Positions 57,797 to 64,000 of a DNA stretch of 64,000 bases are shown here, piece by piece; position 1 is the stretch's first letter, and each line of letters opens with the position of its first letter. This DNA comes from Bostrychus sinensis. Its lineage: Eukaryota; Chordata; Actinopteri; Gobiiformes; Eleotridae. The translations under genes and the position numbers were made by a program. The stretch lies in contig CM036258.1 in assembly GCA_020698575.1 (NCBI GenBank), positions 21,038,795-21,102,794 on the forward strand, given 5' to 3'. The notes beneath the pieces are model-generated. The model ran no database searches. It saw only the letters and a program-made list of their open reading frames with translations, and was not told the origin of the DNA.

Positions 57797-59871
57797 TTTA
57801 TTAAAATAATTATGAATCATTTATCATCATCAATAAGCACCAAGCAAATAATTTTCCCTCACTTGATCTGAAGCTGCTGTGTTGTGGAGGAATGGCAGCA
57901 AGGCTTATAATACACAGGCATGCACACAAGTCTCTTCCTCCTACATAAAATGAGTGGTTTCACACTGCGATTTACACAAAAATACACAGCAAAGATGTGG
58001 AAGCAATATCAGCTTATGCTCTGACAGATGGGTCTGATACATCTTTAATCTTATGCAAATTTTCCAACAATTTAGTACCCACACATTAATGTTTCAAGTT
58101 AATTTCAAATAGTTGAAAAGTCACCCGTCATTCCTGCTTGATTTGTATGGTGAGGGCTTTTAATAATAACATTTATAAAATACACTTGGCAAGAACTGTA
58201 TCTTTCATACACAGCAGAAAGCACACAAATTTGCATGGGAATGAACAGCGGCACAAGTAATCTGACAAGTATTTCCTATTATATGTACTGTGCAATATTA
58301 GCATCTGAGAAAAGGCTGTAAGGGATGCAAAATTCAGACAGCTAATGCTATTTTTAGGCAAGGTAGACACAACATCTTCCAAGACATCAGAAATAAAAAT
58401 TCCACTTTAGGGCCAAAAGGAGACTTAGCTACAAAGCTTAGAGTGACAAAAACTACTGTGATGATAATACAGAAGCAGGCGTTTAAAGGCTCCATCTTGC
58501 TTTATCAGCTTTCCAGATATTTTTTTAAGCATGTAACAAAAAAATATATGTTTGAGGTCAAAAAATATTAAAGCTTTCAGTCTCTTAAAATGTTTACATA
58601 TGCTATTGTGGCCACATTCAAACATCTGTCTTCTTTGTAATGTTTTTGATTGACAATGGACAATAAGGTGATAAACGGTGAAAGATATACAACCACTACA
58701 AAGTATAATACGACTAAACAGTAACTCATGAATATACATAACAATACTATATATTTATAATGGATGAATATTTGAAAAAAAAGTGTTTAACTTTGTCAAT
58801 AATCCTTATCCAGTCTTATTCCTAGAGAGACCTGAACCATTGGGTGAAATGCAAGCTGTTTGAGAACTATTCTGTTTTTTGATAAATATTAAGACAACAA
58901 TGAAAACTAAACAAATAATACATAAAAGGTATAATAGCATGTACAAATAAAAAAGCAGCTTGGTAAAGAGACATATATTCAGAGAGCTTCTTCTGAATAA
59001 ACACAAGGCCATGGGTCTCCATCAAACTATCATGCATGCCAGAGGTGGTTAAAAATAATGCTAGTATTAATAATGCTAACGTTTTTTTTTTTTCCTTTGA
59101 TACATAAATAACATCTCAAATGTACACTCATCTAACATATGCAGTTCTATTTTTTCATACAACCACAAGTTACATAATAAAATATTACCATTATAGCACA
59201 GACACAGTGACCTGAATATTTTGGCATACCAGATATCCACTCATCAAGACTCAAATGGGGTGTGAGCACAGTTCAGCACAGATGACATAAATCAGAAGGA
59301 CATCTGGTTTTTGGCCATGGTAAGCAACAGCCTATAACAGCTGAAAAGGCTTAGTGCAAAAACTAAAATGTTGCAATACAGCATGCAAGAAACCTGCAGG
59401 GATATCTGCATGGATATAAAAGTTCTCCTTGTCATTACAATACGACATTTGAAAACATTACTCAATATCAAGAATTACTAAAACCTATTTAAACCAACCC
59501 AACAGGGTTTTCAACTAATTAAGTTTAAATGATACATATTTTTTTACATTTTCTGATAGTAGAAAAATATCTAAACAGCCTTTTGAAACATCAAATTTGG
59601 GATTTGTGTCATGAGGAAACAGAATACTCACTCTGTTAGTTCAAAGTGGAAATTGTACTTCTCACACTTAGTCAAGTAACGCACATTTTCTGGCTGTTCT
59701 GAAAGGCCACAAAAACTCTTAAATCCCAAATCTGCTAAATGTCTAAACGTACACTATGATTAATGCTTCCTTGCCACAGACACAAGACAGAACCATTGTA
59801 GTAACAGAGGTATAGCAGTAACTGAGAGTGAGTGGTTCTCTCTGGTGATCTGAGGAAGGAAGGCCGTCTTG
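57797..59871 (-). other. zfyve1: Putative zfyve1 3'UTR
   Basis: AT-rich non-coding sequence after the zfyve1 stop. A reverse AATAAA at 57797-57802 is a candidate end, only about 320 bp from the dpf3 start codon, so the two same-strand genes lie close together. No DCAF4-like exon was seen between them. Nearer poly(A) signals are possible. Confidence 0.4.
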
Positions 59872-60104
59872 TTAAAGTTCGCCAGGTTTCTGGTTGCAGC
59901 TGATGCACACACGCACAGGATGATCCCAGCCCCGTGATGGCACTGGACGCCGCTCAGGGGAACAGTCATCACACACTCCTTGGCCACACGCGCGGCAGTG
60001 GTGCTTGGACAGCTTGGCAGTGAAGTCTCGCTGGCAATTGTGACAGGACAAGATGTCCTGGTCAGGCACCCAGTAGGCAGGTCGAGCTGCATCTTTTACC
60101 AGAC
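59872..60104 (-). CDS. zfyve1: zfyve1 second FYVE finger and C-terminus
   Basis: The last exon encodes VKDAARPAYWVPDQDIL, then SCHNCQRDFTAKLSKHHCRA, CGQGVCDDCSPERRPVPSRG, WDHPVRVCISC and ends NQKPGEL with TAA at 59872-59874. The KHHCRACG PI3P-binding motif and RVC are present. In the human protein both fingers are needed for strong membrane binding. The end of the protein matches the human ending closely. Confidence 0.95.
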
Positions 60105-63100
60105 CTGAAAGAACAAATATAAATACATGTACATAACTACACAGTATTTACAGGTAATGCAATCCTGTATCCCTGTGGGAGTTGCACCTCACAATATCCT
60201 AATCAAGTTTCCCTAAATAAATATTATGTCTGTCCTCAGCTCAGACTGACTGTGTTATCCCAGAAAAGCAGGTTAAGATTTGAAATTTAAAGGAGGAGAT
60301 CAGCGTGATGGCACCTACCTGTCAGGTCTGAGAGTTCACGGCAAATAAGCAAAATACCACTAGAGGGCAGTGTTTCCATACACTTTCTCAGAATATTTGA
60401 TCAATTCGGTGACATAATAACCTCATATAAGTTTAGCACTCACCAAGTGGGATGTCAATAGCAGTGACCACAACCCCTAAGGTGTTTGTCACTGCTTCAC
60501 CAACCTTCCTGGCAAGGTTTCCACCTTCATCCTCCTCAAGCTCTACTTTAGGCACTTCTGTTTAAAAAAAACAAAACACATTCTTAGCATGTATTGTACA
60601 GTACAGAAAAAAGAAAATAGTCCATAACGCTCCCAGAGACAAACAGGGAACACTAGTTTTTTTTACTGGGCACACCTGCATATGAAGCTCTTTGTTCATA
60701 GCAGACATCACAAACTCTGACAGGGGCAAGACCCCAGCCTCTCTCTGGGACAGGTGCAGCTTTGGAAGAGCAGCCATCACAGAAACCCTCTCCACAGGCA
60801 CGGCAGTGATGCTTGGTGTCATTGTCCTGGAAGACTTTATGACATTTATGGCACACCTTGTAGAGAAGAAAAAAACACACATTGTTTGTGATAGTGTGTG
60901 TTCTGCATCAGTTTAATCTTGTGAAATGATAACAGATAGTGTAATAGAACAAATTGCCACTGGCAGTAAACATCCCTCTGGATATAAAAGTGTTGACGTG
61001 GCTGTTGGTGGCAGCTGCCACACGGTAGGACTAATGTGTCACTCACCAAGATCAGGGAGTTAGGTTTCCAGTAGGTCGGGGCGATCTGATCAGTCAGCCA
61101 AGAGGTGACGGCCTTGGCAGGCTTGACACTGAGCTCTGACACGGACTGGGCCACTAGGTTAACTCCATCCAGAAGACGCTGTGCGGCATTGCTATTGTCC
61201 TTTAAAAAGCCTTCCAACTGAAAAACAAAACAGAAGAATAGTATGATAAATAATAAAAAATAGAGTGAAATTAAAAGTATCTATTAGAAAATGTTGTTCT
61301 TACTCCTGGCCATACGTGCTGTATCTCTGTGCGAACAACTGTATCCACTGGGTCCTGGTTCCCATACCAATACTGACGGCTCCGATAGATCACTCCACAA
61401 TTGGGACATTCAATGACATATCTGCACGTAGCGTAACATGTTATAGTGAAACGGCATTACTGATATTAAAAATATGACTTATAGATCAGAGTCATAGTTG
61501 CTAAAATTAGGCAGGATATAGGTAACATAAGCCAAACGGAACCCTAGTTTCTTGACTTCATAGTCTGACTACTACTCACCCAGACCAAGCATATTTAGCA
61601 AGTCCCATCCATGGAGAGTCTGAGGAAGCTGAGGTCTTAGGGACAACTATGACCTCCTTTCCTCCTTCATAACAAGCCTTAAATAATGCAACACGGAATG
61701 ATGTAATTAATAATAATTCTACATATGTAGTTTTATGTTTTAAAAATTATACCTTCTTACCTTACAAGTATAAATGCGATTATCATACTGAAGAGAATAA
61801 CGACAGCGATGCTTTGCCTCATGGCTCACTCCTTCAGCTAAGTGGTGCATGCTGTTTTTACACCCACATCTGACAAAACCGAATATTAAACCTCAGTAAA
61901 AAGAAGCAAAAAATGGTAATGGATTTGAAGTTCATAAAGGCACAAATTACTGACCCACAGCTCAGGCACAAACTGGAACAGGTGAAGTACTCATCAGGAA
62001 AGAAGCAGCTGTGGGCAACCAGTTCATCTGCAATTTCCCCATTAAAGCGTTCACTCAGGGCCTGTGGAAAAAATAAATTACTATATCATTATTATCTTTT
62101 TTTTTTTTTTTTTTTTTTACTTTTCCTGAGAGACTTATGTTTACAGAACAGATTAAACACAGTCCTACATGTAGAGCTTTGTAGATGACAACAGGGGTGC
62201 GTGGTGATCGGGTAGCATTATTATCCAAGAGTTGCTCCAGTTTATTTTGCAGACCACCAAAGTCAGTGGGGGGGTTCAGGGTTTGTGTGCCCCAGTACTG
62301 GACAGAGCTGAATGCCTCTGGAAATCGCGAGACCTTCCTGAAGCGATCCAGAAGCAGCCGATCTACCGACTCGAATGACTTATCTGAAATGACAAACACA
62401 AAAAAGTGGTGTTGACACAACGATAGTACTGTAAATAGTGGCTAAAGATAGACACTTCACCACTAGTTAGGAAAGTCCAGAACATTTTAATGTATATTTG
62501 CAGGGCTTGACATTAACACTAGCCAACCAGTGAATTTTAGGCATAATTAGGCCTATATCTTAACTTCAGGAGTTAGGCCTGAATTTATGTTGCTTTGCTT
62601 TACATTAATTATTTAGCAATTTATCTAAATTCATATACATGTTTTAAAAGATGTGACACCATATAGACAAAGATACAATTTATTCTGCCTACAGGTAAAC
62701 CTGTTTTTTATTTGATAAATTCATGTCCATGCATAAAACCAAATTTTACATTTCATTGAGCTTGTTGCATACTATAAAATATACACAAAACCCCCACTAA
62801 TTCACTTGTGGCAAGTAAAAACACTAATTGGCTAGTAACTTTTGACAAAGACAAAGACTAGCCACAGAGGACAGTCAGAAAAAAAGTAAATGTGAAGCCC
62901 TGTTTATTTGCCTGTTTAAGTGGTTTTATCATTGGATTGCAGTGCAGCAACACAATCCAACACAATATAGTTGAGAAATAATTAAACCTTCATAGTAAGC
63001 AGTAGTATATTCAGTAATATAAGAAGATCATTGTCTCTGTGTTCTGTTTGTGTTCCAAGGGGTAGAATTTTCTTTGACCTAAAACTAGTGTTTACACATT

Positions 63101-64000
63101 TCTCAAAAATTTGACATTCCTATTGTTAGCACCAAAGGCTAATATTTGCACAACTTATGATTTTCGCTGTGCTTGTTCAAAAAGCAACCGGTTACTTTGT
63201 AGCCTAGACATTTTAGCATTTTGAAGGATATGATTTACCTGAACCAAGTGTTTTAGTGTGGACCGTCTCATGAAAAATGACAACTGCAGGTCCCAGTGTT
63301 GACAGTGGCACATCCAAACCACAGCGCGCTGATGTTGCCTTTAGCTCTTTAGCAAAATGCTTCAAGTAAGCCTCAGAGGCGTCTCCAAGGAATTTAAAGA
63401 GGTCATCGTGGAGACGGTCTGCGTGGGTTCGATAAATGATGAGGTCGGAAATGGCCAACACCTTCAGCAGCAGACGAGTTCTCTGGCCCTGTTTGGAGCT
63501 GTTCCCCAGGAGCCCCTCTGTATCTATCACCACTACTTTATGTAGGGGGTCGAAGGCCGCCCACACACCCACAGTGCAGGACTCTTGTGCAGGAGATGTC
63601 TTGAACACCTCCCGGCCCATGAAGAAGGTGTGGTTCAATGTGTGGGATTTGCCTTCACCGGTGTTCCCAAAGATAGATACCACTTTCAGCAGCTGGTCTG
63701 GGTTGCTGTTCAGGCTTTTTATAAATGAAGTTTCATCTTTTATCTTTAGACAGCATAAAGATTTTCTGAGTTAACAAAGTAGGCAGACTTTATTATTTAT
63801 ATCAAAAAAATACATGCTTTAAAAACATACCTGTATTTCTTCATTTTCATCAACAAGGAGAAAACTGGACACCTTCTCAAGCAGTTTTGCCCTTTGAGAT
63901 TTTGTCTCATCAGCATTTAGTACAGCAGGTGGAGGTGGAGCCTGCACACCGTTGGCCTCATATGGTTTGGGTGGTGGAGGGTATGAGGTGAGCTGGTGTT
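59872..64000 (-). CDS. zfyve1: ZFYVE1 / DFCP1, double-FYVE protein (3' part; 672 codons in window)
   Basis: Coding exons in transcript order: from beyond 64000 to 63831, 63239-63743, 62169-62383, 61955-62061, 61761-61869, 61580-61677, 61304-61421, 61047-61217, 60676-60856, 60444-60557, 59872-60104. All introns are GT-AG with continuous phase. DFCP1 binds PI3P through two FYVE fingers, marks omegasomes on the ER during autophagosome birth and associates with lipid droplets and Golgi. Its GBP-like domain hydrolyses nucleotide. From human length (777 aa, recalled) about 105 N-terminal residues are outside the window. No lesion is seen. Confidence 0.95.
60444..61217 (-). CDS. zfyve1: zfyve1 amphipathic linker and first FYVE finger
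   Basis: Exon 61047-61217 encodes FLKDNSNAAQRLLDGVNLVA and AVTSWLTDQIAPTYWKPNS. Exon 60676-60856 encodes the first FYVE finger: CHKCHKVFQDNDTKHHCRAC, GEGFCDGCSSK, then PVRVCDVCYEQ. The basic xKHHCRxCG PI3P site and the RVC motif are kept, with eight zinc ligands. Exon 60444-60557 is the acidic spacer (VELEEDEGG) leading to ARKVGEAVTNTLGVVVTAID. Confidence 0.94.
61304..62383 (-). CDS. zfyve1: zfyve1 middle region exons, ER-targeting and cysteine-rich
   Basis: Exons 62169-62383 (FRKVSRFPEAFSSVQYWGTQ, LEQLLDNNATRSPRTPVVIY), 61955-62061 (ALSERFNGEIADELVAHSCF, CSSLCLSCG), 61761-61869 (CGCKNSMHHLAEGVSHEAKH, YDNRIYTCK), 61580-61677 (ACYEGGKEVIVVPKTSASSD, WMGLAKYAWSG) and 61304-61421 (YVIECPNCGVIYRSRQYW, DPVDTVVRTEIQHVWPG). 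The paired CxxC motifs suggest zinc ribbons. In the human protein, as recalled, the segment around here mediates ER binding. Confidence 0.93.
62097..62118. repeat. T22 homopolymer in a zfyve1 intron
   Basis: 22 consecutive T (A-run on the zfyve1 sense strand) in the small intron 62062-62168, about 30 bp upstream of the acceptor of exon 61955-62061 in genome terms. On the sense strand it is poly-A, so it is not the pyrimidine tract itself. Confidence 0.9.
63239..64000 (-). CDS. zfyve1: zfyve1 nucleotide-binding (GBP/dynamin-like) exons
   Basis: The exon left of 64000 (63831-64000, partial) encodes a Pro-rich YPPPPKPYEANGVQ then KVSSFLLVDENEEIQ. Exon 63239-63743 carries the P-loop GNTGEGKS (about 63645-63668), then HTLNHTFFMGREVFKTSP, the DTEG motif in VVVIDTEGLLGN, and LLLKVLAISDLIIYRTHADR. 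These residues define the NTPase domain and look intact. The 505-nt exon is the largest of the gene in this window. Confidence 0.95.

Noticed and set aside
59760..60092. 110-codon alternative frame over the last zfyve1 exon
   Set aside because: Out of frame with the conserved FYVE finger, which runs in another frame on the same strand through 59872.

Overview
This is nuclear DNA from a vertebrate, most likely a teleost fish. Four spliced, intron-rich protein genes occur in the order and orientation sipa1l1(+), rgs6(+), dpf3(-), zfyve1(-). From memory, this is the order of the human 14q24.2 block SIPA1L1-RGS6-DPF3-(DCAF4)-ZFYVE1. Fish origin is suggested by compact introns and by the repeats: a Tc1-like element, hAT-type elements with exact 8-bp target duplications, a fragment of an RLE-type (R2/R4/Dong/Rex6-like) non-LTR retrotransposon, and fish-style tRNA-derived SINEs. 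There are no bacterial features such as operons or CRISPR arrays.

Layout. 1-2035: last two coding exons and 3'UTR of sipa1l1. 2036-3900: intergenic. About 3900-4373: probable rgs6 promoter and untranslated first exon. 5846-41923: rgs6, 16 coding exons giving 493 codons (DEP, DHEX, GGL and RGS domains). A 26-kb first coding intron (5930-32085) holds most of the mobile DNA and starts with a GC donor. 41924 to about 43905: rgs6 3'UTR. About 44389-57474: dpf3 on the minus strand, tail-to-tail with rgs6, 10 coding exons including a 42-nt cassette that splits the C2H2 finger. About 57797-64000: zfyve1 on the minus strand. Eleven coding exons (672 codons plus stop) are inside the window and the N-terminus lies beyond the right edge.

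Biology. The genes are neighbours by ancestry, not a pathway. SIPA1L1 is a Rap GTPase-activating scaffold. RGS6 is an R7-class G-protein deactivator that works with Gbeta5. DPF3 is a BAF chromatin-remodelling subunit. ZFYVE1/DFCP1 is a PI3P-binding nucleotide hydrolase of omegasomes and lipid droplets. I found no new multi-gene system. The points most worth following are the absence of tandem PHD-finger exons from dpf3 (only a DPF3a-like short C-terminus is present), the frame-preserving exon that breaks its zinc finger, the GC-AG intron in rgs6, a duplicated non-coding block in rgs6 intron 1, and several nested mobile elements whose ends can be defined to the base.

Exon boundaries were read by eye from splice consensus, frame continuity and remembered family sequences. 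UTR ends and promoters are inferred.
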